From NCBI GenBank assembly GCA_022573935.1, contig JACZTE010000011.1, forward strand, positions 1 through 11,524: a DNA stretch of 11,524 bases, read 5' to 3'. Position 1 is the stretch's first letter. Each line of letters starts with the position of its first letter. Of the stretch, positions 1-7,116 are shown in pieces. A program made the translations under genes and the position numbers. Source of the DNA: Chloroflexota bacterium (GTDB lineage Bacteria > Chloroflexota > Dehalococcoidia > DSTF01 > RBG-16-68-14). The notes below the pieces were generated by a model. The model saw only the letters and a program-made list of their open reading frames with translations, made no database searches and was not told the origin of the DNA.

Positions 1-272
1 CGATCTACGTCCGCGAGTCCGAGGAGGATTTCAAGGAGATCTACCGCGGCTCCGAGCAGCCTGACCCGGCTTGGACGCAGATCCGCGAGTACTCCTGCCC
101 CGGCTGCGGCACCCAGCTCGAGGTCGAAGCAGTTCCCCGCGGCACACCGCCGGACTTCGAGTTCCTGCCCGACCTAGACACCTTCTACGCGGAGTGGCTA
201 GGCCGGCCGCTGCCAGATAAGAAGGAGTTCGTGGACAAGACTCTCGACGTCGTCCGAACATGGCCGGCGTAG
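1..272 (+). CDS. Acetone carboxylase gamma subunit-like protein (3' end only)
   Basis: The gene enters from the left edge; codons run in frame from position 3 to a TAG at 270-272, giving 89 C-terminal residues. The visible part contains EYSCPGCGTQLEVE, whose two cysteines are encoded at 96-98 and 105-107, followed by a segment ending DLDTFYAEWLGRPL. This pairing of a CPGCG knuckle and an FYxEWLG stretch is what I know from the small gamma subunit of acetone carboxylase (about 165-170 residues), so roughly half the protein is visible. In that family the gamma subunit joins HyuA/HyuB-like alpha and beta subunits, which carboxylate acetone with ATP and bicarbonate to acetoacetate. The large subunits would be expected just to the left. 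The substrate may be another ketone, because relatives act on different ketones. The following CoA-transferase gene starts 49 nt downstream on the same strand, suggesting cotranscription. The family call rests on recalled motifs. Confidence 0.72.
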   Translation, partial: IYVRESEEDFKEIYRGSEQPDPAWTQIREYSCPGCGTQLEVEAVPRGTPPDFEFLPDLDTFYAEWLGRPLPDKKEFVDKTLDVVRTWPA

Positions 273-321
273 AGCGTCGTCGCCCAGCGCGCACCAGCTT
301 TCTTGATCGACTAGGGCCGGC

Positions 322-1512
322 ATGAGCAAGGCGCTCGACGCACTCGTGGTACTGGACATGACCAGCGAGTTCTGGTCGTCCCTGGGAGTCGCCCTCCTGG
401 GAGACTTCGGCGCCCGCGCGATCAAAGTCGAGCGGGCAGGCGAGCGCGAGACCGGAAATGAGCATCCACCCGGCTCGTGGAACTATCACGATGAGCTGGC
501 CAACCGCAACAAGACGAGCCTGGCGCTCGACTGGGAGCTGCCGCGCGGACGCCAGATTCTCGACGAACTCCTCCGGCAAACCGACGTGCTCGTCGTCGAC
601 CGGCCGGCCGCTCAGCTTCGGGAGCAGGGCCTCGATTACGAGACCGTCGCCCGCCTGAAGCCGGACATCATCTACGCTCGAGCGTCCGGCCTCGGCCCCA
701 AGGGCCCAGACCGCGACTCACCGGCGCTCGACGAGCTCGCGGCCGCGCGGACGGGCATGATGCCGATCCTCCCGCAGCCCGGCCAGCCTCCGGTATACAC
801 GGGCACCGGACAGATGTATACGTCCGTCATGCTGGCGTTCGGCGTCCTCGCCGCGCTGCGTCATCGCCAGGAGACCGGCGAGGGGCAAGAGGTGGACGTC
901 TCGCTGTTCGCGGGCAACATGTACGGCGCAAGCCTCGACATCCAGGCGTACCTCGCGATCGGCGGCGAGCGCTTCCTGGAGCCTGTGTCGCGTCTGGACG
1001 CCGGCAACCCGATGAGCGGCACGCTCTACATGACCCAGGACGGCCGTTGGGTGACGCTCACCATGCCAGACACCGACCGCTATTGGCCATCGTTCGCCGA
1101 GATGGTCGGTCTCGACGTGCAGGACTCGCGCTTCGACACGCACGAGCGGCGCTGCGAGGCCAACCGGCTAGAGCTCATGCAGGTGCTGGAGGAGGCCTTC
1201 CGCCAGCACGACGCCGATCACTGGCGGGCCGCTATCACCGAGCGGAACCTGTCCGCGGACGTGATCGAGGACTACTCGTACCCGGCACACGACGAGCTGG
1301 CCCGCCGCAATCGCTATATCGTTGAGCTGCAGCACCCCAGCCTGGGTTCGATCAAGACGCTCGGCCTCCCGATCTTCATGAGTGAAAGTCCCGCCCGCCT
1401 CGATAGGGCTGCTCCCTGTCTAGGCCAACATTCGGCGGAGATCCTCAGCGATCTGCTCGGCTACTCCGAGGATCAGATCGCGCAGCTTCAGGACGACGGC
1501 GTTGTCGCCTGA
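322..1512 (+). CDS. CaiB/BaiF family protein with Gln at the catalytic Asp position
   Basis: A 396-residue protein of full family length (about 380-420) with the usual class III CoA-transferase landmarks: an N-terminal Rossmann part (LLGDFGARAIKVER, 25-38), the NRNK stretch (61-64), IIYARASGLGPKGP (116-129), and GVLAALRHRQETGEGQEVDVSL in the middle, ending with the typical GQHSAEIL...LLGY tail. Formyl-CoA transferase forms acyl-aspartyl intermediates on Asp169. Aligning without gaps to the GxLAAL anchor puts Gln164 (codon CAG, 811-813) at that position. The upstream GFDxxxQAxxG motif is also degenerate (ALDELAAARTG). Reading frame and length are intact, so this is not an obvious pseudogene. 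It may be a non-catalytic partner of the next gene, which it resembles (a WN..NRNK stretch, QAYLA, and a closely similar central region). ATG 322 has AGGG at 313-316, 5 nt upstream. CoA-transferase activity of this chain alone is doubtful. Confidence 0.88.
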   Translation: MSKALDALVVLDMTSEFWSSLGVALLGDFGARAIKVERAGERETGNEHPPGSWNYHDELANRNKTSLALDWELPRGRQILDELLRQTDVLVVDRPAAQLREQGLDYETVARLKPDIIYARASGLGPKGPDRDSPALDELAAARTGMMPILPQPGQPPVYTGTGQMYTSVMLAFGVLAALRHRQETGEGQEVDVSLFAGNMYGASLDIQAYLAIGGERFLEPVSRLDAGNPMSGTLYMTQDGRWVTLTMPDTDRYWPSFAEMVGLDVQDSRFDTHERRCEANRLELMQVLEEAFRQHDADHWRAAITERNLSADVIEDYSYPAHDELARRNRYIVELQHPSLGSIKTLGLPIFMSESPARLDRAAPCLGQHSAEILSDLLGYSEDQIAQLQDDGVVA

Positions 1513-1539
1513 GCGGCCGATGGGAAGCTAGGACGAGCG

Positions 1540-2751
1540 ATGGCGAACGCGCTGGACGGCATCCGGGTCATCGACCTCACGGTCTGGTTCCAGGGGCCCG
1601 TCGCGGCTCAGCATCTGGCCGACTTCGGCGCCGAGGTGATCCACATCGAGCGGCCGCAGGGCGGCGACTTGGCCCGAGGCGTGCGCACGATCAAGGCCGT
1701 GCCGGTGGGCGACTGGAACCAGTACTTCCTGGTCATCAACCGGAACAAGAAGAGCATGGCCGTCGACCTGAAGGAGCCTGCCGGCCGCGAGATCCTGCAC
1801 CGGCTAGTGCGGGAGTCCGACGTCTTCCTCGCCAACGTTGCCGACGACAACCTGGCGCAGTGGCAGCTCACGTACGAGGAGCTGCGCGAGATCAACCCGC
1901 GGCTGATCTACGCGATCGCCAGCGGCTACGGACGCTACGGCGAAGTAACCAAGCCGTCGTTCGACATGACCGTCCAGGCGCTCACCGGTATCATGACGCG
2001 CCTGGGAGAGCCGGGGCAGCCGCCTATCTACGCGGGCATGGGATCGGGCGACGCCATCGGCGGGCTGATGTGCGCGTTGGGCATCCTCCTCGCCCTATAC
2101 CACAGGAAGCAGACGGGGAAAGGCCAGCAGGTCAACGCCTCGCTCTACGGGGCGCAGCTCTTCATGGCCGCCCCAACGCTCCAAGCCTACCTGGCCACCG
2201 AGAGCGAACAGTTCTCTCGCCAGCAGTCTCGCAAAGACGCCCCAAACCCGCTCTGGAACCGCTACCAGGCGAAGGACAAGTGGCTCTTCCTCTGCATGGC
2301 CAACGACGATGCGAACTGGTCACGGCTCTGCGAGAGCCTCGACGGCCCGGAGCTGGCGGCCGACTCTCGCTTCAGTACCGCCGCCGGCCGCGAACGGCAC
2401 GCCGCGGAGCTCATCGAGCTCCTCGATGGCGCGCTGCGGCAGCGTACGGCCGAGGAGTGGATGGAGCGCTGGCAGCGGCTCGATATCGTGGCTGGCCCGA
2501 TCAACAATCTGGCCGACCTGGCGCAGGACCCGCAGGCGTGGGAGAACGACTACTTCGTCGAAACGTACTGCGAGGAGGTGCAGCGCGACGTCACGGTGCG
2601 CGGTCTCCCCATCGGCCTCAGCAAGACCCCGGCCTCCGTCCGCAGCCTTGGCCCGGAGCTGGGGCAGCATACTGAGGAGATCCTCGTCGATACGCTAGGC
2701 TACTCGTGGGATCAGGTCGGGGAGCTAAAGTCACAAGGGGTCATTCTCTAG
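1540..2751 (+). CDS. CaiB/BaiF family CoA-transferase (Asp intact)
   Basis: A 403-residue class III CoA-transferase, which would move CoA between an acyl-CoA donor and a carboxylic acid. Landmarks in order: LADFGAEVIHIER (26-38), INRNKKSMAVDL (66-77), RLIYAIASGYGRYG (121-134), FDMTVQALTG (141-150), GMGSGDAIGG (166-175) and GILLALYHRKQTGKGQQVNASL, ending in GQHTEEIL and LGYSWDQV. Asp171 aligns without a gap to the acyl-accepting Asp169 of formyl-CoA transferase, so it should be catalytically competent. It follows the Gln-type paralogue by 27 nt and shares with it features not found in the third transferase (WNQYFLVINRNK, LQAYLA). The pair could be duplicates and could form a heteromer. The start at 1540 has AGGA at 1530-1533, 6 nt upstream. 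The substrate cannot be read from sequence; a beta-keto or other carboxylic acid made by the upstream carboxylase is an inference from position. Confidence 0.93.
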   Translation: MANALDGIRVIDLTVWFQGPVAAQHLADFGAEVIHIERPQGGDLARGVRTIKAVPVGDWNQYFLVINRNKKSMAVDLKEPAGREILHRLVRESDVFLANVADDNLAQWQLTYEELREINPRLIYAIASGYGRYGEVTKPSFDMTVQALTGIMTRLGEPGQPPIYAGMGSGDAIGGLMCALGILLALYHRKQTGKGQQVNASLYGAQLFMAAPTLQAYLATESEQFSRQQSRKDAPNPLWNRYQAKDKWLFLCMANDDANWSRLCESLDGPELAADSRFSTAAGRERHAAELIELLDGALRQRTAEEWMERWQRLDIVAGPINNLADLAQDPQAWENDYFVETYCEEVQRDVTVRGLPIGLSKTPASVRSLGPELGQHTEEILVDTLGYSWDQVGELKSQGVIL

Positions 2752-2766
2752 AGAACAGGCGACGCG

Positions 2767-3996
2767 ATGGTCAAGCAGTCAGCAAGCTCGGCAGCCGGTC
2801 CGCTCGAGGACATCCGCGTCCTCGATGTCTCTACCTACCTGGCCGGCCCCTACGGCGCGACGCTCCTGGGCGACTTAGGCGCCGACGTCGTCAAGATCGA
2901 GCCGCCCGGCGGCGAGGACAGCCGCCACCTGGGCCCGGAGCGCGGCGGCGAGCGCGCGCCCTTCGTCGGCCTGAACCGAAACAAGCGCGGGATGGTGCTA
3001 AATCTCGAGGTACCGGCCGGCCGCGCGGTCTTCGGCCGCCTCGCAGCGACGGCCGATGCTGTGGTGACCAACATTCGCGAGCCCGCGCTGTCGCGTCTCG
3101 GGCTCGGCTACGAACAGGTACGCGAGCATCGCGCAGACGTGATCTGGGTGGGCGTGACCGCGTTCGGCCCGGACGGGCCGTATGCGGGTAGGCCGGGGAT
3201 CGACTTCATGGCGCAGGGGTTCGCCGGCCTGGTCTCCCTGAACGGCGAGCCGGGCCGGCCAGCGGTGAGGGTGTCGGTACCGCTCGTCGATGTGATGACC
3301 TCGCTGCTCGTCGCTTCCGGCGTGCTGGCCGCGCTTCATGAACGGACGAAGAGCGGCCTAGGACAGCGGATCGACGTCTCGCTTCTCGATGCCCTCGTTC
3401 ACGCGCAGTCGACCGGCCTCGGCGGCCTCTTCCTCACGGGCCAGTCGTTGCCGAGGGTCGGGAATCGCAGCAGCTACTTCGCGCCGTCCGGCGTCTACAC
3501 GTGCGCCGACGGCAAGAGCATCTGCATCACCTGCCCCACGGACAAGTTCTTTCGCAGCCTCTGCAGGGCGCTCGACACGGACTGGGCCGATCAGCCCAAT
3601 TTCCGCACGAGCGAACTCCGGCTGCAGCACAACGACGAGCTCGACCGGGAGATCGCCCGCCAGGTTCAGGACTTCCCTCAAGACGAGCTACTGGCGAAGC
3701 TCACCGCGGCCGACGTGATGGCCGCGCCCATGAACGAGCTGACCGATGTGGTGAACGACCCGCAGATCCGCCACAACCAGATGATCGTCACCACGCAGCA
3801 CGCGACGCTAGGCGCCCTGGACGTCACCGGCGTGCCGATCCATCTCGAGCGCACGCCGGGCGGGGTACGCCTTAGTCCACCCGTTCTGGGACAGCACACG
3901 GAGGAGATACTGACGGAGCTGGGTTACAGCCCGGAAGAGGTACGCGAACTGCTCAACGACGGCACCGCCGCGGCAGCCGAGCGCGGCCCCAGCTAG
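2767..3996 (+). CDS. CaiB/BaiF family CoA-transferase (Asp intact)
   Basis: A 409-residue class III CoA-transferase and the third in the series, only 15 nt after the previous stop. Landmarks: LLGDLGADVVKIEPPGG (33-49), LNRNKRGMVLNL (69-80), VTAFGPDGPYAGRPGIDFMAQGFAG across 130-154 (recalled family form: GFGxxGPYxxxPGyDxxxQA), VSVPLVDVMTS, and GVLAALHERTKSGLGQRIDVSLLDA. Asp175 falls on the formyl-CoA transferase Asp169 position without gaps. It is the most canonical of the five paralogues here and belongs to a different branch from the two before it. It ends in a short Ala/Pro-rich tail after GQHTEEILTELGYSPEEVRELL. The stop TAG (3994-3996) lies inside a CTAG that also encodes the stop of the opposing flavoprotein gene. 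No clear Shine-Dalgarno is visible; AGG occurs about 8 nt before the ATG, so translational coupling to the upstream gene is plausible. The substrate is unknown. Confidence 0.93.
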   Translation: MVKQSASSAAGPLEDIRVLDVSTYLAGPYGATLLGDLGADVVKIEPPGGEDSRHLGPERGGERAPFVGLNRNKRGMVLNLEVPAGRAVFGRLAATADAVVTNIREPALSRLGLGYEQVREHRADVIWVGVTAFGPDGPYAGRPGIDFMAQGFAGLVSLNGEPGRPAVRVSVPLVDVMTSLLVASGVLAALHERTKSGLGQRIDVSLLDALVHAQSTGLGGLFLTGQSLPRVGNRSSYFAPSGVYTCADGKSICITCPTDKFFRSLCRALDTDWADQPNFRTSELRLQHNDELDREIARQVQDFPQDELLAKLTAADVMAAPMNELTDVVNDPQIRHNQMIVTTQHATLGALDVTGVPIHLERTPGGVRLSPPVLGQHTEEILTELGYSPEEVRELLNDGTAAAAERGPS

Positions 3997-5621
3997 ACGC
4001 GGCGCGTTTTCGACGCCGAGGCAGCGTCGATCCCGCAGATGTACCCCCACGTCATGGCCAACCCAATCGTCCCGCCTCCGCCACCGTAGCCAGGCCCAGA
4101 TACACCCGCCATCGCGTTGCCTGCCGCGTACAGGCCCTGGACGACCGCTCCTCGGACATCCAGCACCTGCCCTCTCGTGTTCGTCCGCGGACCGCCTTTG
4201 GTGCCCAGCATGCCCTTGTGTACTGGGAGCGCATAGAACGGCGCTTTCTCAATACTGCCCATGCTGGGATGCGGAGCGTCGAAATCCACCGGGTAGCGAT
4301 GCCGCTCGAAATCTGGATCTTTCCCCGTCGGGACAAAGGCGTTCCAACGGGCGATTGTCGCCAATAGGCCGTCTGGATCGATGCCCACCCTCGCGGCGAG
4401 GCCGTCAAGCGTGTCATCGCGTGCCAACCACTCAGGGTCGGGATCGCCTGGCAGAACCGTCAAGACAGGATACCGCCGGCGGTACTGGCGGTCGAAGACA
4501 GCCCAGCAAGGTTGATTCCGGTACTCGTCCACACTCGGATCGAAGTCGTTGAACACTTTGCCAAGCTCATTGTAGCTGGCTCCTTCATTGACGAAGCGCG
4601 CTCCGCGACGGTTGACCAGGATCGTGTGCGGGCACACTCGCTCGGGAACAACCAGCCGGCTCAGTTGCCTGCCCTCATACTCCTCGCCTGGTATCGCGGC
4701 CGCGGGCGAACCCCAGGCCTCGCTCATATTCCCAAGGGCCGCGCCAACTTCCGCGGCCATGACCAGCGCGTCGCCCTCGTTGAATGGCGGGCTGTTGGGA
4801 TGGGCTACCGGCCCGGGCAAGAACTGGGCCTGCATCTGGTCGCTCCACTCGAATCCACCCGAGGCCAGCACTACCCCGCCCACAGCCTTCGCGAAGTACT
4901 CCTTGCCGTCGCGCTCGGCCCGGAGCCCAGCCACGCGACCGTCTTCTACGACCAGCTCCCGCGCCCGAGTTTCGAGAAGCACGCTAATGCCGCGGCTCAG
5001 GCACGCCTTCAGCAACCGGGCGATGAGCGCACTCCCACAACCGACCATGTCCCGCTCCATTCGCCCGACGATCAGATCTGCTGGCAGGTTCTGAGGCCTA
5101 ATGTGAGCCTGATACTCGAACAGCAATTCCTGAAGGGTGAGCGGAAGCAGGTAGATAGGCGACAGCCGCAGCCTGCTCCCCCACTCCCCAAGTTCCCTCT
5201 TGCTGAAGAGCTCTGGCTCGATGCTCCGGCCACCGGGCCTAGCCCCCTCCAGCCCTGGTTGGTAGTCGGGCAGCATCAACGCGTGGAGCTTAACGGGCGT
5301 GCGATCCTCCAGATATCGGACCATCCGGTGGCCCGTGTCCACGAACGTTTCCACTAGCTCGTCGGGGGCCCTGCCGTCGGCGAGTCTCTTGCAGTACGCC
5401 AACGCCTCCTCGCGCGAGTCGGGCGTACCCGCCTCCGCCATCTGGTGGTTCAAGGGTATCCATAGGGCGCCGCCAGAGACCGCTGTCGTCCCGCCCACCT
5501 TGTCCGAGCGCTCCAGGATGACGACGCGGGCGCCGTGATCGTGCGCCAGGATGGCAGCCGTCAGGCCAGCCCCTCCGGAGCCGACCACAACGACATCGGC
5601 CTCTATGTCCCAACGTTTCAT
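3993..5621 (-). CDS. FAD-dependent dehydrogenase, 3-ketosteroid-delta1-dehydrogenase-like
   Basis: A 542-residue flavoprotein of the FAD-binding fumarate reductase/KstD superfamily. Numbering from ATG 5621: the dinucleotide-binding GSGGAG (14-19) with acidic Glu37 at the end of strand 2 (VVILER), then VGGTTAVSGGALWIP (42-56), a C-terminal LGTKGGPRTNTRGQVLD, and LYAAGNAMAGV followed by GYGGGGGTIGLAMTWGY. In KstD the catalytic Tyr487 and Gly491 lie in a TYPGPGATIG-like segment; Tyr512 and Gly516 align with them. CWAVFDRQYRRRYPVL also resembles KstD. Family members remove hydrogens next to a ketone (delta1 desaturation of 3-ketosteroids), so a cyclic ketone substrate is likely, not necessarily a steroid. 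GTG at 5630 is an alternative start, but GAGGTG at 5633-5628 makes a good ribosome site 6 nt before ATG 5621. No export signal is apparent. The gene converges on the upstream transferase operon. Confidence 0.88.
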   Translation of the reverse strand: MKRWDIEADVVVVGSGGAGLTAAILAHDHGARVVILERSDKVGGTTAVSGGALWIPLNHQMAEAGTPDSREEALAYCKRLADGRAPDELVETFVDTGHRMVRYLEDRTPVKLHALMLPDYQPGLEGARPGGRSIEPELFSKRELGEWGSRLRLSPIYLLPLTLQELLFEYQAHIRPQNLPADLIVGRMERDMVGCGSALIARLLKACLSRGISVLLETRARELVVEDGRVAGLRAERDGKEYFAKAVGGVVLASGGFEWSDQMQAQFLPGPVAHPNSPPFNEGDALVMAAEVGAALGNMSEAWGSPAAAIPGEEYEGRQLSRLVVPERVCPHTILVNRRGARFVNEGASYNELGKVFNDFDPSVDEYRNQPCWAVFDRQYRRRYPVLTVLPGDPDPEWLARDDTLDGLAARVGIDPDGLLATIARWNAFVPTGKDPDFERHRYPVDFDAPHPSMGSIEKAPFYALPVHKGMLGTKGGPRTNTRGQVLDVRGAVVQGLYAAGNAMAGVSGPGYGGGGGTIGLAMTWGYICGIDAASASKTRRV

Positions 5622-5627
5622 ATCGGA

Positions 5628-5633
5628 CACCTC
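5628..5633 (-). promoter_or_regulatory. Ribosome binding site of the FAD dehydrogenase gene
   Basis: GAGGTG read on the minus strand lies 6 nt before ATG 5621. The GTG inside it could itself start the frame at 5630, but the spacing favours its use as the Shine-Dalgarno, so the shorter protein was chosen. Confidence 0.55.
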
Positions 5634-5817
5634 GGGGCACAGCTCCTAAGACAGTCGATCCATGAACCGCCGTGCCGCCTTCCTGCTGTACCGCCAACGG
5701 CAATCCTTTTATACCAGCAGCCGCAGCGATATGTACGTACGATGCGCTAAGCCGCATGTCGGCCACAGACCGGCGGTTCGCTATACTGGCCGCGACCTAC
5801 AGGATTCTCATTCAAAT

Positions 5818-5822
5818 GGAGG
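5818..5822 (+). promoter_or_regulatory. Ribosome binding site of the MBL hydrolase gene
   Basis: GGAGG lies 5 nt before ATG 5828. It overlaps the in-frame ATG at 5816 and therefore argues for 5828 as the true start over 5816 or the far-upstream ATGs. Confidence 0.65.
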
Positions 5823-5827
5823 CGCAG

Positions 5828-7111
5828 ATGGTAGAAGAGAAGCAAGGACAGCAGCAGAAGCCGCTCGACTATGAGTCTGCCAAGGGGATGGCCCCTGAGG
5901 AAGCGGCATTCTTCTACCGCGGCCCATCCGAGACGATAACTGAGGGGGTGGTCTTCTTCCCCAGGCAGGGGAACTGCACCGCCTTCCTCTGCGACGGCCA
6001 GATCCTCTTCGTCGATACGACGCCGCAGTGGTACGCCCCCCGCACCGTCGAGGACCTGCGAAAGAACTACAGCCAAGCGCCGGTGGAGACGATCGTCTAC
6101 ACCCACGGGCACATCGACCACGTCACGGGCGCGGAGACCTTCCTCGCCGATGCCGAACGCTTAGGCCACCAGCGCCCGCGCATCATCGGCCACCGCGACA
6201 TCGCTCGTCGCTTCGACCGCTACAAGCGCCTGGCCGATCAGAACAACTTCATCAACCGGGTGCAGTTCGATCTGCCCGAAGAAGTGCGCGCCTGGTCGAC
6301 CGTGTCCTGGACGTATCCCGACACGATCTACGATGACGCGCTCGCGATCACCGTCGGCGGCGAGCGCTTCGATCTGTTTCACTCGCGGGGCGAGACGGAC
6401 GACGAGACGTGGGTGTGGTGCCCGGGGCGGCGGGTCCTCTGCACAGGCGACACGTTCGTCTGGTCCGCGCCCAACGCCGGCAACCCGTACAAGGTCCAGC
6501 GGTACGCGCGAGAGTGGGCTCACGCCTTCGAGCAGATGGCGGCGCTGCGCCCGCAGCACCTCCTGCCCGGCCACGGCCCCGCCATGTCCGGCGAGGAGGT
6601 GATCCAGGACGCCCTCCTCTCCACCGCCGCCTTTCTGCTGTCCATCGACGACCAGGTCGTCGCCGGGATGAACGAGGGCAAGTGGCTGGAGGACATCATC
6701 CGCCAGATCGAGCTGCCGCCGTCGGACAAGCCGTGGCTCCGCCCAATCTACGACCACCCTGAATTCATCGCGCGTAACGTCTATCGGCTATACGGCGGCT
6801 GGTACGACGGCGATCCGGCGAACATCCTGCCCGCGCACTCCTCGGACGTCGCGGAGGCGCTCGTCGCCGCTGCCGGCTCGGAGCCGATCCTGGCCCGCGC
6901 CCGCAGGCTGCGCGACGAGGGCGACCTGCAGCTCGCCTGCCACCTCGTGGACTTCGTGCGCAAGGGCGAACCGGCGAACGCGGAGGCGTGGCAGCTCTGG
7001 CGAGATCTCTTCGCGGCGCGCGCAGCAGGCGAGCAGTCGCTCATGGCCCGCGGCGCATTCTACTTCGCGGTAAGCGAGGCGGAACGGCGATTGGAGGAGC
7101 TGGGTAGCTGA
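5828..7111 (+). CDS. Metallo-beta-lactamase-fold hydrolase, alkylsulfatase (SdsA/BDS1)-like, short form
   Basis: A 427-residue protein from ATG 5828. The MBL metal motif is THGHIDH (92-98: His93, His95, Asp97, His98). Further likely ligands are Glu189 in RGETDDE, Asp207 in CTGD and His249 in LLPGHGP. Glu rather than His in the third motif fits the alkylsulfatase branch. C-terminal to the catalytic domain, LYGGWYDGDPANIL (321-334) is the hallmark of the alkylsulfatase dimerisation domain, and a helical segment runs to the end. SdsA1-type sec/prim-alkylsulfatases are about 650 residues and carry a further SCP2-like C-terminal domain that is absent here; no signal peptide is seen either, suggesting a cytoplasmic enzyme. 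The reaction is therefore uncertain: ester, sulfate ester or thioester hydrolysis are all possible. It is transcribed divergently from the flavoprotein and ends 5 nt before the stop of the converging crotonase gene. Confidence 0.85.
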   Translation: MVEEKQGQQQKPLDYESAKGMAPEEAAFFYRGPSETITEGVVFFPRQGNCTAFLCDGQILFVDTTPQWYAPRTVEDLRKNYSQAPVETIVYTHGHIDHVTGAETFLADAERLGHQRPRIIGHRDIARRFDRYKRLADQNNFINRVQFDLPEEVRAWSTVSWTYPDTIYDDALAITVGGERFDLFHSRGETDDETWVWCPGRRVLCTGDTFVWSAPNAGNPYKVQRYAREWAHAFEQMAALRPQHLLPGHGPAMSGEEVIQDALLSTAAFLLSIDDQVVAGMNEGKWLEDIIRQIELPPSDKPWLRPIYDHPEFIARNVYRLYGGWYDGDPANILPAHSSDVAEALVAAAGSEPILARARRLRDEGDLQLACHLVDFVRKGEPANAEAWQLWRDLFAARAAGEQSLMARGAFYFAVSEAERRLEELGS

Positions 7112-7116
7112 GGCGG

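Larger units (their letters stand above)
5622..5827. promoter_or_regulatory. Divergent intergenic region with candidate promoters
   Basis: These 206 nt separate the divergent flavoprotein (minus) and MBL hydrolase (plus) genes, so both promoters should lie here. On the plus strand TATACT (5782-5787) is a 5/6 match to a -10 box, but the best -35 at 17 nt (TCGGCC, 5759-5764) is poor. On the minus strand TATAAA (5713-5708) could be a -10, again without a good -35. The palindrome GTACGTAC at 5733-5740 sits between the two -10 candidates and could be an operator. An open frame covers this stretch on the plus strand in frame with the MBL gene, but its product before residue 53 has no family character. 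Confidence 0.35.

Noticed and set aside
1860..2675. A 271-codon open frame, plus strand, alternative frame
   Set aside because: It overlaps the second transferase in another frame and is Arg/Ala/Pro-rich, as expected of a frame shadow in GC-rich DNA.
3990..4020. Rho-independent terminator at the convergent junction
   Set aside because: Only a 4-bp GGCG/CGCC stem can be formed and it lies in the coding end of the flavoprotein gene, with TTTT in the loop instead of after the stem.
4512..5357. A 281-codon open frame on the plus strand
   Set aside because: It lies wholly antisense to the FAD dehydrogenase, whose motifs are continuous over this stretch; no ribosome site or family resemblance.
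5672..5827. N-terminal extension of the MBL hydrolase by 52 residues
   Set aside because: The frame is open, but the extension has no family character, covers the likely promoter, and GGAGG points to ATG 5828.
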